From contig JAGXRP010000043.1 in NCBI GenBank assembly GCA_018335795.1, positions 1 through 64,000 of the forward strand: 64,000 bases of DNA, in the 5' to 3' direction. Of this stretch, positions 1-9,140 are shown one piece after another. Position numbers and translations under genes: made by a program. The notes beneath the pieces were generated by a model that worked only from the letters and a program-made list of their open reading frames with translations, was not told the origin of the DNA and ran no database searches. Source of the DNA: Desulfobulbaceae bacterium. GTDB lineage: Bacteria; Bacteroidota; Ignavibacteria; Kapaibacteriales; UBA2268. The stretch's first letter is position 1. The number at the start of each line of letters is the position of its first letter.

Positions 1-418
1 TCAATAGCCAAGAGGCTCGTGGGGGGGGGGGCGAATACATTACTCATTATAAATTACTCCATATATTACAACAATTTATAAAAATGTTAAAACCAATATT
101 CCAAATTAAAAAAAGTTTTTGACATTTCCAAATAAAATTTCAAAATTTTTTATTTTTTTCAAATTTTTTTTCTCACTCTCCTTGGGAGAGGTTGGGGTGG
201 GGTGATTCAAGCATTTCTGTTCAATATCAACCTTTGTGTTTTCTGCGGTTCTTACTTTGCGTCCTTTGCGAATAAATAGTATTTATCCTGTCCATCCTGA
301 AATCTTGATAATCCTGTTCAAGATGAATGGTGAATAATTCCCATTTTGTGCAAATCTTGGGCAAAAAGTTTGCCGAATTTGCCTTATATTGCGAGATTGA
401 ATTGAATATTAGTTGAAG
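1..418. other. Gene-free leader with short dispersed repeats
   Basis: I see no convincing gene in these bases. They hold a run of eleven G at 21-31, very AT-rich sequence to about 170, a short hairpin CTCTCC/GGAGAG (176-190), two copies of CTTTGCG (255-261, 264-270) and three copies of ATCCTG (285-290, 294-299, 311-316). The last two blocks resemble low-complexity intergenic repeats that I recall from several Bacteroidota/Chlorobi-type genomes; that is recollection, not a search. The promoter of the downstream helicase must lie here, but I could not pick out a convincing one. Confidence 0.5.
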
Positions 419-2650
419 ATGAATAATAGAATTGCAGAAATTACGAAAGGGCTGAATTCGGAGCAGGAGAAAGGCGTTACTTCCATGAATGGTCCGGTGA
501 TGATTGTGGCTGGTGCCGGTAGTGGCAAAACGCGTGTGCTGACCCATAGGATTGCTTATTTGCTCGAGCACGATGTCTCGCCCGACAAAATTTTAGCCTT
601 GACATTTACGAACAAAGCCGCGAAGGAGATGAAGGAACGGATTTCGTCGCTCGTCGCTCCACACCTTGCTGAAAGAGTTTGGGCGGGGACTTTCCATTCC
701 ATTTTTGCCCGAATTTTACGCCAAACAGCATCCAAAATCGGCTATACGAGCGACTTTACGATTTATGATACCGATGATTCGACCGGTGCAGTTAAGCGTG
801 TGATGCAAAATCTTGGCATCTCGAATCAGCAAATCAGCCACCAGGTAGCACGGAATGCAATTTCGAGCGCCAAGAATAAGATGGTCACTCGCAAGGAATA
901 CGCTCAGATGGCTACTTCGATTCAAGAAAAGCAGTTGGCTTTGATTTACAACGAGTATGAAAATTATTTGCAATTGAATAATGCGATGGATTTCGACGAT
1001 TTATTGATTAATTTAATCGTGCTGTTGCGCCAAGACCGCGAGGTGTTGGAGCGATACCAAAATCGTTTCAAATATATTTTGGTGGACGAGTACCAAGACA
1101 CTAACCGCCCGCAATATATTGCAATTAAGCTGTTGGCGGAAGCTCACCAAAATATCTGCGTCGTGGGCGATGATGCTCAGAGCATTTATCGGTGGCGCGG
1201 TGCCGATATTCAAAATATTCTGCATTTCAAGAAGGATTATCCTTACTCGAAAATTATCAGATTAGAACAAAATTATCGCTCTACGAAAACAATTCTGGAA
1301 GCAGCTGACTGTATTATCAAGCGAAATAAGAATCAGATTCATAAAACTTTGTGGACTGATAATCCTGAAGGCGAAAAAATTGATTTGCTCCGCTGCAACG
1401 ACGATTTTGATGAAGCAATAAAAATCGCAACAAGAGTGGATATGTTCAGCAGAAATGGCTATTCGCTAAATGATATGACTGTTCTTTATCGTACAAATGC
1501 CCAATCAATGGTGCTCGAAAATGCTTTGCGGAAGTCGAACATTCCATATATAATCGTTGGTGGAATCTCATTTTACAAACGCAAAGAAATCAAGGATGTG
1601 CTCGCATATATCCGTTTGTTGGTTAATCCTAAGGACGACGAGGCATATTACCGCATTATCAATGAGCCTCCACGCGGAATCGGACAAACAACTTTGAAGC
1701 ATGTACGACAATATTCTTCTTCTAAGCAAATGTGCTTAAGTGATGCATTTTCGCGAATTACTGAAATTGATGATTTGCAACAAAGGGCAATTATTGCAAT
1801 TAGGGATTTCGAAGCTTTTTTAAATGTTTATCGAGAAAAAATCACTATTGAAGAAAATCCGGCAAATGTGATTGCAGAATTTATAGAAAAGTCAGGATTG
1901 CTTGAGATGTACAAGGAAATGAACACAGAAGAATCTTTAGACCGTTGGAATAATGTGTGGCAAATTTTATCGGATATCAAAAGTTTCTTCAAAACAAATC
2001 CCGAATTGACAATTGCGGATTATATCCAACAAATTTCGCTGATGTCGGACATTGACGAGAAGGATTTGAAATCGGGAAGTCTGACTTTGATGACAGTCCA
2101 CTCTGCAAAGGGTTTAGAATATCCTATTGTGTTCATTTCCGGGATGGAACGTGGGCTTTTCCCTTTGCAACGCCAAGATATGCACGAAGAAGAGGAAGAA
2201 GAGGAGAGACGTTTGTTTTACGTTGCGGTAACTCGAGCTAAAGAAAGGCTGATATTGACGTATGCAGACCGTAGAGCAAGATATGGTGACGTAAGCGAGC
2301 AATCTCCATCAAATTTTTTGAGGGAAATCAATCAGGATTTGATTAATCGCCCTGAATATCGAAAACCTGCAGCAACCTCGTTCACCGCACCGAAGCCAAA
2401 GTTATTTGCTAAAAAAGAGGATAATTCGTTTGGAAATTTCAGCCAAATTCCCGAACAAGATTATTACTCGCAAATCGAACCGGTAAATGTGTCGTTCAAA
2501 GTCGGTGATATAATAAAGCATCCGCACTTCGGCAAAGGCAAAATCATGCAACTAAGCGGAGTTGGGAAGCAATTAAAAGCTGTTATCAAATTTGATTCGA
2601 TTGGTAATAAAAACCTAATGCTGGAATATGCAAAATTGGAAAAAATTTAG
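419..2650 (+). CDS. UvrD/PcrA-type superfamily 1 DNA helicase
   Basis: ATP-dependent 3'-5' DNA helicase of the UvrD/PcrA/Rep family, acting in nucleotide excision and mismatch repair and in clearing replication obstacles. The Walker A motif GAGSGKT ends at about residue 38. Walker B VDEYQDT is near residue 223 and is followed by the family motif GDDAQSIYRWRGAD. Motif IV (QNYRST), the motif V region LMTVHSAKGLEYP and motif VI VAVTRAKERL are all present. At 743 residues the length is normal, and the C-terminus carries the usual PcrA-type Tudor-like tail (VGDIIKHPHFGKG). An upstream in-frame TTG at 413 exists, but I chose the ATG at 419 because no ribosome-binding signal favours the TTG. The stop codon overlaps the stop of the convergent TPR gene. 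Confidence 0.95.
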   Translation: MNNRIAEITKGLNSEQEKGVTSMNGPVMIVAGAGSGKTRVLTHRIAYLLEHDVSPDKILALTFTNKAAKEMKERISSLVAPHLAERVWAGTFHSIFARILRQTASKIGYTSDFTIYDTDDSTGAVKRVMQNLGISNQQISHQVARNAISSAKNKMVTRKEYAQMATSIQEKQLALIYNEYENYLQLNNAMDFDDLLINLIVLLRQDREVLERYQNRFKYILVDEYQDTNRPQYIAIKLLAEAHQNICVVGDDAQSIYRWRGADIQNILHFKKDYPYSKIIRLEQNYRSTKTILEAADCIIKRNKNQIHKTLWTDNPEGEKIDLLRCNDDFDEAIKIATRVDMFSRNGYSLNDMTVLYRTNAQSMVLENALRKSNIPYIIVGGISFYKRKEIKDVLAYIRLLVNPKDDEAYYRIINEPPRGIGQTTLKHVRQYSSSKQMCLSDAFSRITEIDDLQQRAIIAIRDFEAFLNVYREKITIEENPANVIAEFIEKSGLLEMYKEMNTEESLDRWNNVWQILSDIKSFFKTNPELTIADYIQQISLMSDIDEKDLKSGSLTLMTVHSAKGLEYPIVFISGMERGLFPLQRQDMHEEEEEEERRLFYVAVTRAKERLILTYADRRARYGDVSEQSPSNFLREINQDLINRPEYRKPAATSFTAPKPKLFAKKEDNSFGNFSQIPEQDYYSQIEPVNVSFKVGDIIKHPHFGKGKIMQLSGVGKQLKAVIKFDSIGNKNLMLEYAKLEKI

Positions 2651-3945
2651 TCCAATTTGAAATTTTCGCCGATTTTTATTGTCTTAAGACTTTTGTCGAA
2701 AATTTTACGATAATAACTGAAAGTTTCTTCCGGTGCTTGGAAATAGACAAAAATCAGATTATTACCCCAAGCAATTGCATATTCGTAAATATTAAATCTC
2801 AAATAGTTTTCGTCAACTTGCACAGTTGATAAATTCAATATTGTAGCATGGTTGTTCCATTGTTGGTGGCGTTGCCATTTTACAGTATATTCTTTCATAC
2901 TTTCGTTACTGTAATCAAGACTTCCTTTCCAGAAGTCGAGGATGTCTGATTCGCTTTGAACGTCATATTTCGAACTCATATTCTTCATAATTCCAACAGT
3001 CACGCCTATAAGCATTGCTTCTGATTCGATAGTAATATTTTCAGGAGTGATAAAGAAGTTAATCAAAGCATCCTCCGAATCGGTTTCAATTAAATTCCAA
3101 CCTTCGGGCAAATCCAAGAAAAAATCTTTTCCGGCATTTGTGTAAGTTGCAAATTTTAAATCTTCTACAGGAGTGTATTTTGAATATTTGATTTCTTCCA
3201 CTTTAGCTTTGTCCATTTCTGCATTAACCGAATCACCCAAAAAATGATGAATATAAGCTCTATTCATCAAGGCTTCAGTATCGGTGGAATCAAGTTTTAT
3301 CGCTCTGGTTAAATCTTCAATTGCCTTAGTTGGTGAACCATTTTTGAAATGAGCATTACCACGATTGAAGTAGATTTTGGAATTAATTAGCCCCAATTCG
3401 ATGGTTTTATCGTAATTTTGGACCGATTTTGCATAATCATTAAGATAGTAATATAAACCTGCACGTTGCAAATACAATTCCGGATTCTTGGGGTCAATTT
3501 TAACTGCATTGTCAAAATCAGCTATCGCTTTATCAAATTCACCTTTCGTAACAAGTGCAGAGCCTCTATTGATATATGCTTGAGCAAATTTTGGGTCTAA
3601 TTTAATCGCTACGCTGAAATCATCGAATGCCATGTCAACGTTTCCCATGTAACTATGGCACAAGCCTCTGTTATTGAAAGCGTCAGCATTTTTTTTATCT
3701 TTCTCGATTACAAAGTTGAAATCAGCGATTGCTTTGTCAAATTGATTAAGATATAAATAAGCCATTCCGCGGCGGTAATAGGTTGCGGCATCTTGCTTGC
3801 CACCCATAATTACCTCTGTATAAATCTCTAAAGCTTTTTGGTAATCGCCGCTAAACATAGCATTGTTGGCTGATTCATACTTGTCGGCGGCTAAAATCGA
3901 AATCGAAAAGAACATTAATGTGAATGCTATTATAATTAATTTCAT
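2647..3945 (-). CDS. Secreted or lipid-free periplasmic TPR protein
   Basis: The protein has an N-terminal signal peptide (MKLIIIAFTLMFFSISILAA) and about seven tandem tetratricopeptide repeats over residues 25-240, with the typical pattern A-x-x-x-Y/F-N-R-G repeated every 34 residues. A C-terminal domain of about 180 residues follows (DLPEGWNLIETDSEDALINF onward) that I do not recognise; it resembles the PsbP/YbgF-like folds attached to many envelope TPR proteins. The role is probably as a protein-interaction scaffold in the periplasm. I preferred the Met at 3945 over the first Met at 3972 because it starts directly at the basic-hydrophobic signal sequence. It lies 80 bp downstream of obg on the same strand and is convergent with the helicase, overlapping it by four bases. 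Confidence 0.8.
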   Translation of the reverse strand: MKLIIIAFTLMFFSISILAADKYESANNAMFSGDYQKALEIYTEVIMGGKQDAATYYRRGMAYLYLNQFDKAIADFNFVIEKDKKNADAFNNRGLCHSYMGNVDMAFDDFSVAIKLDPKFAQAYINRGSALVTKGEFDKAIADFDNAVKIDPKNPELYLQRAGLYYYLNDYAKSVQNYDKTIELGLINSKIYFNRGNAHFKNGSPTKAIEDLTRAIKLDSTDTEALMNRAYIHHFLGDSVNAEMDKAKVEEIKYSKYTPVEDLKFATYTNAGKDFFLDLPEGWNLIETDSEDALINFFITPENITIESEAMLIGVTVGIMKNMSSKYDVQSESDILDFWKGSLDYSNESMKEYTVKWQRHQQWNNHATILNLSTVQVDENYLRFNIYEYAIAWGNNLIFVYFQAPEETFSYYRKIFDKSLKTIKIGENFKLD

Positions 3946-4025
3946 ATTTTTCAAAAAATAATTGTTGTACATACTGTATAAGACACATCAAACTGTAAAA
4001 TGTCACAAGGGAATGTAGATATTAT

Positions 4026-5015
4026 TTACATTTGACTCAATTCATTCCACATTGCCAATTTCAAATCATCGGTATTCGTATGAGCAACTGAAGAAATTAG
4101 CATGGTTTTGGTATTTTTTTCTTTGAATTTCAATGCTTTAAGCTCTTTAATTCTATCTTGGTCAACCATATCAACTTTACTTATACAAATAATCCTTTTT
4201 TTGAAACTCATGTCCGGATTGTACTTATCAAGTTCCTTACGTAATATCAAATAATCTTTTTCCGGATGTGGGCTGTCTGCAGGAATTAAGAAAACGAGCA
4301 GTCTGCAACGTTCTACATGGCGAAGGAATTGAATCCCGAGACCTTTACCATCGGCAGCACCTTCAATCAGACCGGGTATGTCGGCAATGGTGAAGTTTTG
4401 TCCGACATCAATACTTGCTATCCCAAGATTTGGAACAAGAGTAGTAAAAGGGTAATCAGCAATCTTAGGTCTGGCAGATGATAAAACTGAAATTAATGTT
4501 GATTTGCCGGCATTTGGAAAGCCGACAAGCCCAACATCCGCAAGTAATTTAAGTTCTAAAATTACTTCCATTTCAAGACCCGGTTGTCCGGGATTCGCTC
4601 TGCGAGGTGTACGATTAGTTGCTGTGGCATACATTGCATTACCCCATCCACCATTACCTCCGCGAGCAAGCACAAATTCTTCATCAGGCTCTGACAAATC
4701 CGCAATGATATTTCCATCAATGTCTTTGATTTCTGTTCCAAGTGGAACTTTGATGATAATATCTTTGCCGTCGCGACCCGTTTTCCGAGATTTGCCTCCA
4801 TGAGCACCATTAGATGCTAAGAATTCTCTTTTGAATTTGAAATCAACGAGAGTATTGCTATGAGGGTCAACCTTGAAAACCACGTCTCCACCTTTCCCTC
4901 CATTACCACCATCAGGACCGCCCTTAGGCACAAATTTTTCTGTCCTAAAACTAAGATGCCCGTCGCCACCGTCACCTGCTTTTACAAAAATTGCTGCTAT
5001 GTCTATAAACTTCAT
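4026..5015 (-). CDS. obg: GTPase Obg (CgtA), ribosome assembly
   Basis: Essential GTPase that binds the large ribosomal subunit and links its assembly to growth and stress. Residues 1-157 form the glycine-rich Obg fold, with many GG pairs such as GGPDGGNGGKGGDVVF. The G domain follows with G1 GFPNAGKST, the switch region DYPFTTLVPN, G3 DIPGLIEGA and G4-like ISKVD. There is no C-terminal OCT domain, giving 329 residues, which is common in Gram-negative bacteria. It is only three bases from the upstream unknown gene (stop at 5019), so the two are surely cotranscribed. The start at 5015 (MKFIDIAAIFVKAGDGG) matches the conserved family N-terminus. Confidence 0.96.
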   Translation of the reverse strand: MKFIDIAAIFVKAGDGGDGHLSFRTEKFVPKGGPDGGNGGKGGDVVFKVDPHSNTLVDFKFKREFLASNGAHGGKSRKTGRDGKDIIIKVPLGTEIKDIDGNIIADLSEPDEEFVLARGGNGGWGNAMYATATNRTPRRANPGQPGLEMEVILELKLLADVGLVGFPNAGKSTLISVLSSARPKIADYPFTTLVPNLGIASIDVGQNFTIADIPGLIEGAADGKGLGIQFLRHVERCRLLVFLIPADSPHPEKDYLILRKELDKYNPDMSFKKRIICISKVDMVDQDRIKELKALKFKEKNTKTMLISSVAHTNTDDLKLAMWNELSQM

Positions 5016-5018
5016 TTT

Positions 5019-6011
5019 CTATTCCGTTTTATCAGTTTGTTCTAAATCATCAGTTTTATCCGACTCTACAATATAAAAATCATCCGCTGTATCAATTTGT
5101 TCTATGTGGTTGAGATAAAAATCTTCATCTGCTTCTGATGACATATTAGTAATTTCTTCTTTAGATTCGAGAATCAAGTCATTATCTCCCAATACTGGAA
5201 AATCAACATCTTCCACCTCGTTAAGCTCAATTTTAACCTGTTTATCATCATTACTCTCAATTTTGCTCATTTGAATTGCTAATTGTTCCAAACTAATCAA
5301 GTCAGATTCGATATAATCTTGCTCGAGCAACTCAATTGCCGAATACAATCCCTTATCTCGTAAAATATCAATGAGCAAATTTACTTGAATTTTTAGTGGC
5401 TCGCCATCTCCAAAAATTTCAATTATAGGAGCTAAAAATTCGACAAATTCCGTTATGGTATTATCTTTGTGAAATTGTTCATCTAATGCTCTTATCATCT
5501 TTACAAATTGAGAACTGCTGACAATATCCGACATATCATTAGACGATTGCTCTTCATATTCGTTAATCATATAATACAATATGTGAATATGGTATTGCGA
5601 AAACAAACGTAGCCCCAATAAGATATCGAAAGTCATTTTTGTCGCATCGCCTCGGAATATAACACTTTCGAGTGTTTCGAGAGGTTTGAGCAAATAATTA
5701 AACTTCATCTCTACAGATTGCTCTATGAGCGTTCGAGCAGAATCATTAGTTATGAGACAATTTTCGACGAAAAAGTTGCAAAATTTTTCAAAACTTTCGA
5801 GATTCAAATTATAATGCAAGAATCCGTCAGATAATAATTCAAATTTGACAAATTCATTGAATATTAGACGTTTAGTTTCGTTTTGAACAAAATTATTAAC
5901 AAAATCATCACCGAAATCGAACCCAAACAAATATGATAGTTCATACTTGTCTGCGACGGGCAATAAATCGAGCAATTCGCCCTGTTTTTCTTCAATTATA
6001 TCATCAATCAT
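5019..6011 (-). CDS. Unknown acidic helical protein between radA and obg
   Basis: I do not recognise this 330-residue protein. It has no signal peptide or membrane segment, is strongly acidic, and is rich in Leu, Ile, Phe and Glu with predicted long helices. Its last about 80 residues (SKIESNDDKQVKIEL onward) are low-complexity and acidic, probably disordered. It lies 58 bp downstream of radA and 3 bp upstream of obg, so it is translated from the same message as obg. A cytosolic partner or regulator of a neighbour is possible, but nothing in the sequence shows it. The start MIDDIIEEKQGELLDL is the only Met near the beginning of the frame. Confidence 0.75.
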   Translation of the reverse strand: MIDDIIEEKQGELLDLLPVADKYELSYLFGFDFGDDFVNNFVQNETKRLIFNEFVKFELLSDGFLHYNLNLESFEKFCNFFVENCLITNDSARTLIEQSVEMKFNYLLKPLETLESVIFRGDATKMTFDILLGLRLFSQYHIHILYYMINEYEEQSSNDMSDIVSSSQFVKMIRALDEQFHKDNTITEFVEFLAPIIEIFGDGEPLKIQVNLLIDILRDKGLYSAIELLEQDYIESDLISLEQLAIQMSKIESNDDKQVKIELNEVEDVDFPVLGDNDLILESKEEITNMSSEADEDFYLNHIEQIDTADDFYIVESDKTDDLEQTDKTE

Positions 6012-6069
6012 AAAAATATCGAATATTATTCAAAAAATGTCAAGAACATTTAAGCAAGATAAAGCAATT

Positions 6070-7428
6070 TCACGAATTGAGCAAAATCTTAGACAAAGCA
6101 AGGGAAATTCTGTCCACCCATTCAATTTGAAAATCATATTTTGAAATCAACTTATCGTAATTCTGCTTTGGTATAACTGCACTGCTGAAACCAAGTTTTT
6201 CGGACTCTTTTAGCCTTTGTTCTATTCGTGCGACAGGACGAACTTCACCTGTCAAACCGATTTCACCAATAAGTACACGCGAACGGTCAAGCGGAGAATC
6301 TTTAAATGAACTGACGATTGCTGCGGCGATTCCCAAATCTACTGATGGGTCGTTCAAATAAATCCCGCCTGCAACATTCACAAAGACGTCATACTGTCGG
6401 AATTGCATTCCAAGCCTTTTTTCCAATACAGCCAAAATCATTTGAAGTCGTCGTAAGTCGAATCCATTTGAACTTCGTTGTGGGACTCCATAGCTCGTAG
6501 ATGTTACCAATGCTTGCACTTCAATCAACAATGGTCTCGAACCTTCGAGCGTCGTCACAACGGCTACACCGGGTTCATTTACATGGCTTGACGAAAGAAA
6601 CACCTCCGAAGGATTCAGAACTTCGTGCAGCCCGTCATCACGCATTTCAAAGATACCGATTTCATTTGTAGAACCAAATCTATTCTTGAGAGCTCTTAAT
6701 ATTCTGAACGAATAATTTTTCTCACCTTCAAATTGCAAAACTGTGTCAACTGTGTGTTCGAGCACCTTTGGACCTGCTATGAAACCGTCCTTCGTAACAT
6801 GCCCTACGATAAAAATTGATTTGCCCGAATGCTTGGCAACGTTCATAAGTTCTGCAGTACATTCGCGAACTTGAGATATACTGCCCGGTGAAGCATCAAT
6901 TTTATCGGTATAAACAGATTGAATTGAGTCAATCACTATGATTTCACACTCAGACGCTTTGATGTGCGGTATAATATTTTCCAAATTATTCTCTGCTATA
7001 AGCAGCAAATCTTCGTTAATATCTTTCATTCTCATTGCTCTGTGCTTGATTTGCTTGAGCGACTCTTCCCCCGATATATACAATGCCGAATTGCTTTTCA
7101 ATCGTCCGCATGTTTGGAGCAAAAGAGTAGATTTGCCGATTCCCGGGTCGCCACCCACCAAAATCAATGAGCCGGGCATAATTCCGCCACCGAGGACTCT
7201 GTCAAATTCGGCGATGTCAGTTTTGATTCTGTGGTCACTTTTAGTTTCTATTTCCGAAAGTTTCTGAGGAGTCGAAGAATTTGAAATTCTCTCTTTTTTT
7301 ATGACTGATTGACTCTCTTCGACAGTTTCGAGCAATGTATTCCAAGCCCCGCAATTAGAGCATCTCCCTGCCCATCGCGGAGTTTTGGCGCCACAGTCGC
7401 TGCACTCAAATATTATCTTTTTTTTCAA
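6070..7428 (-). CDS. radA: DNA repair protein RadA (Sms)
   Basis: RecA-like ATPase that promotes branch migration in recombinational repair. It has an N-terminal C4 zinc finger (Cys9, Cys12, Cys23, Cys26), a RecA-type Walker A GGDPGIGKST at residues 92-101, the RadA-specific KNRFG motif near residue 256, and a C-terminal Lon-protease-like domain without catalytic function. The 452-residue length is typical. It sits in a minus-strand run between ftsY (65 bp upstream) and the unknown acidic gene. The start at 7428 places the zinc finger correctly at the N-terminus, in contrast to any later Met. Confidence 0.96.
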   Translation of the reverse strand: MKKKIIFECSDCGAKTPRWAGRCSNCGAWNTLLETVEESQSVIKKERISNSSTPQKLSEIETKSDHRIKTDIAEFDRVLGGGIMPGSLILVGGDPGIGKSTLLLQTCGRLKSNSALYISGEESLKQIKHRAMRMKDINEDLLLIAENNLENIIPHIKASECEIIVIDSIQSVYTDKIDASPGSISQVRECTAELMNVAKHSGKSIFIVGHVTKDGFIAGPKVLEHTVDTVLQFEGEKNYSFRILRALKNRFGSTNEIGIFEMRDDGLHEVLNPSEVFLSSSHVNEPGVAVVTTLEGSRPLLIEVQALVTSTSYGVPQRSSNGFDLRRLQMILAVLEKRLGMQFRQYDVFVNVAGGIYLNDPSVDLGIAAAIVSSFKDSPLDRSRVLIGEIGLTGEVRPVARIEQRLKESEKLGFSSAVIPKQNYDKLISKYDFQIEWVDRISLALSKILLNS

Positions 7429-7493
7429 TTATGCTCGGAAAATATTATTACTTGGCTTATGGACAGCATCAAATATGGTACTTTTGTCAATTT

Positions 7494-8546
7494 CTAATCA
7501 TCCTCTTCGAGGTCTTCTTCTCTGATTCCAAATATTGCTTCGGTGAAATAAGTCGGATTGAATACTTGCAAATCGTCAATTTTTTCGCCTACGCCAATGT
7601 ATCTTACAGGAATTTTTAATTCGTTTGCAATCGGAATTACAACACCGCCTTTTGCCGTACCATCAAGTTTTGTCAACACTATTCCCGTAACCTTAGCAAC
7701 TTTTGAAAATTCCTTAGCTTGTTGGATTGCATTTTGGCCTGTTGTGGCGTCAAGAACAAGAAACACATCATCGGGCGAATCTGCTTTCAATTTACCGAGT
7801 ACACGAGTTATTTTCTCCAATTCTTGCATCAAATTGAATTTATTATGAAGTCTGCCGGCAGTATCAATAATTACAACATCGAAGTCATTTTCTTTGGCTT
7901 TTTTGAGTGTTTCATATGCCACAGAAGCCGGGTCTGAACCTTGTGCATGTTGAACAATTTCTACCCCTGCTCGCTCAGCCCAAATTTCCAATTGCTCATT
8001 AGCTGCAGCACGGAATGTATCAGCGGCACCGATAATTACTTTCTTGCCGGCATTTTTGTAATTGTATGCCAATTTGCCAATAGTAGTCGTTTTGCCGACG
8101 CCATTCACACCAATTACAAGAATTGTATGGGGACGTTTGGACGCTTCTATTTCGAAAATGGCATCATTATTCGCCGATGAAGAAAGCAAAAGCAACTCAT
8201 GAATTTCTTCTTTTAAAAGTGTATAGAGCTCTTCAGAATTTTCATAGCCCTCTTTTTTGACGCGAACACGAAGTTTGCTGATTATTTGCTCGGATGTCGT
8301 GACGCCAATATCAGATGTAATCAGGATTTCTTCAACTTCATCTAATAATTTTTCGTCAATTTTTCTGCCAACTCCGAGAACGCTTTTGAATTTATCGAGA
8401 AAAGTTTTGCGTGTTTTGTCAAGCCCTGTCTTAACTTTATCAAGTTTGAGAGCCGTTCCTGCTTGTATAATAACGGAATTGACTTTTTCTGTAACTTTAT
8501 CAACTTGGGTAGTAAACTTATCTTTAAGTTTTGAAAAGAAACTCAT
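7494..8546 (-). CDS. ftsY: Signal recognition particle receptor FtsY
   Basis: SRP receptor GTPase that docks ribosome-SRP complexes at the inner membrane for cotranslational insertion. A basic, helical N-terminal region (residues 1-50) is followed by the four-helix N domain and the G domain. The G domain has GVNGVGKTTTIGKLA, DTFRAAA, DTAGRLHNK and LTKLDGTAKGG, all hallmarks of the SRP GTPases. At 350 residues it lacks the long acidic A domain of the E. coli protein, as in many other phyla. The last residues are unusually acidic (IREEDLEEDD). It lies 60 bp downstream of pgsA and 65 bp upstream of radA. Confidence 0.96.
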   Translation of the reverse strand: MSFFSKLKDKFTTQVDKVTEKVNSVIIQAGTALKLDKVKTGLDKTRKTFLDKFKSVLGVGRKIDEKLLDEVEEILITSDIGVTTSEQIISKLRVRVKKEGYENSEELYTLLKEEIHELLLLSSSANNDAIFEIEASKRPHTILVIGVNGVGKTTTIGKLAYNYKNAGKKVIIGAADTFRAAANEQLEIWAERAGVEIVQHAQGSDPASVAYETLKKAKENDFDVVIIDTAGRLHNKFNLMQELEKITRVLGKLKADSPDDVFLVLDATTGQNAIQQAKEFSKVAKVTGIVLTKLDGTAKGGVVIPIANELKIPVRYIGVGEKIDDLQVFNPTYFTEAIFGIREEDLEEDD

Positions 8547-8606
8547 ACTGATTTATCTAAATTTTGTAAATAATAGAACTACAAATATACTTAATTAGTA
8601 GTAAAA

Positions 8607-9140
8607 TTATGAATTTAGTTTTTGAGTATCCTTATCTTTCAGGGCTTTAATCCACCTGACTTGATAAAGAACAAATGAATAAATCATAGCAGCTAAACAA
8701 AGATAATATCCGTATCGCGAAGCGAATTCAAGCCCGAGCAAAACAGCTAAAATCGTAACGAGCATGAGAAAGAATGTGACTTTACCTTCGAAATTTGATG
8801 ACATGACATAATTCAGCTTGCTTTTGGCGTATAAACCTCCGGCAAGTATCAATGTATCACGAACGGCAAAAGCCACGAGAAACCATAAGGGCATAATGTC
8901 AGCAATTACCATAGCTATGGCAAAAAGTAAGAGAAACACCTTATCACCAACCGGGTCGAGTATTTTGCCTAATTCGGTGATTGTGTTTGTCTTTCGTGCT
9001 ATGTATCCATCGAAAAAGTCTGTTAATCCGGCGATAACCCCAACAAGCATTGCTGCGGTGTTATATCCTGTCAGAATCAGATACATTGCAGGCAATGCAA
9101 AAATGATTCTTGAAATACTGAGAAAATTAGACAAGTTCAT
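8607..9140 (-). CDS. pgsA: CDP-alcohol phosphatidyltransferase, probable PgsA
   Basis: Probable CDP-diacylglycerol-glycerol-3-phosphate 3-phosphatidyltransferase, the committed step to phosphatidylglycerol and cardiolipin. The CDP-alcohol phosphotransferase signature D-G-x2-A-R-x8-G-x3-D-x3-D is complete in DGYIARKTNTITELGKILD and the following PVGD. The protein is 177 residues with about five hydrophobic segments, and is an integral inner-membrane enzyme. Its first 14 bases overlap the end of the upstream symporter gene, so translation is coupled. Other members of the family (for example phosphatidylserine synthase) share the motif; the short length and N-terminus NLSNFLSISRI favour PgsA. 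Confidence 0.88.
   Translation of the reverse strand: MNLSNFLSISRIIFALPAMYLILTGYNTAAMLVGVIAGLTDFFDGYIARKTNTITELGKILDPVGDKVFLLLFAIAMVIADIMPLWFLVAFAVRDTLILAGGLYAKSKLNYVMSSNFEGKVTFFLMLVTILAVLLGLEFASRYGYYLCLAAMIYSFVLYQVRWIKALKDKDTQKLNS

Noticed and set aside
4504-4803. Plus-strand open frame opposite obg
   Set aside because: A frame opposite a highly conserved gene, Pro- and Ser-rich, with no support.
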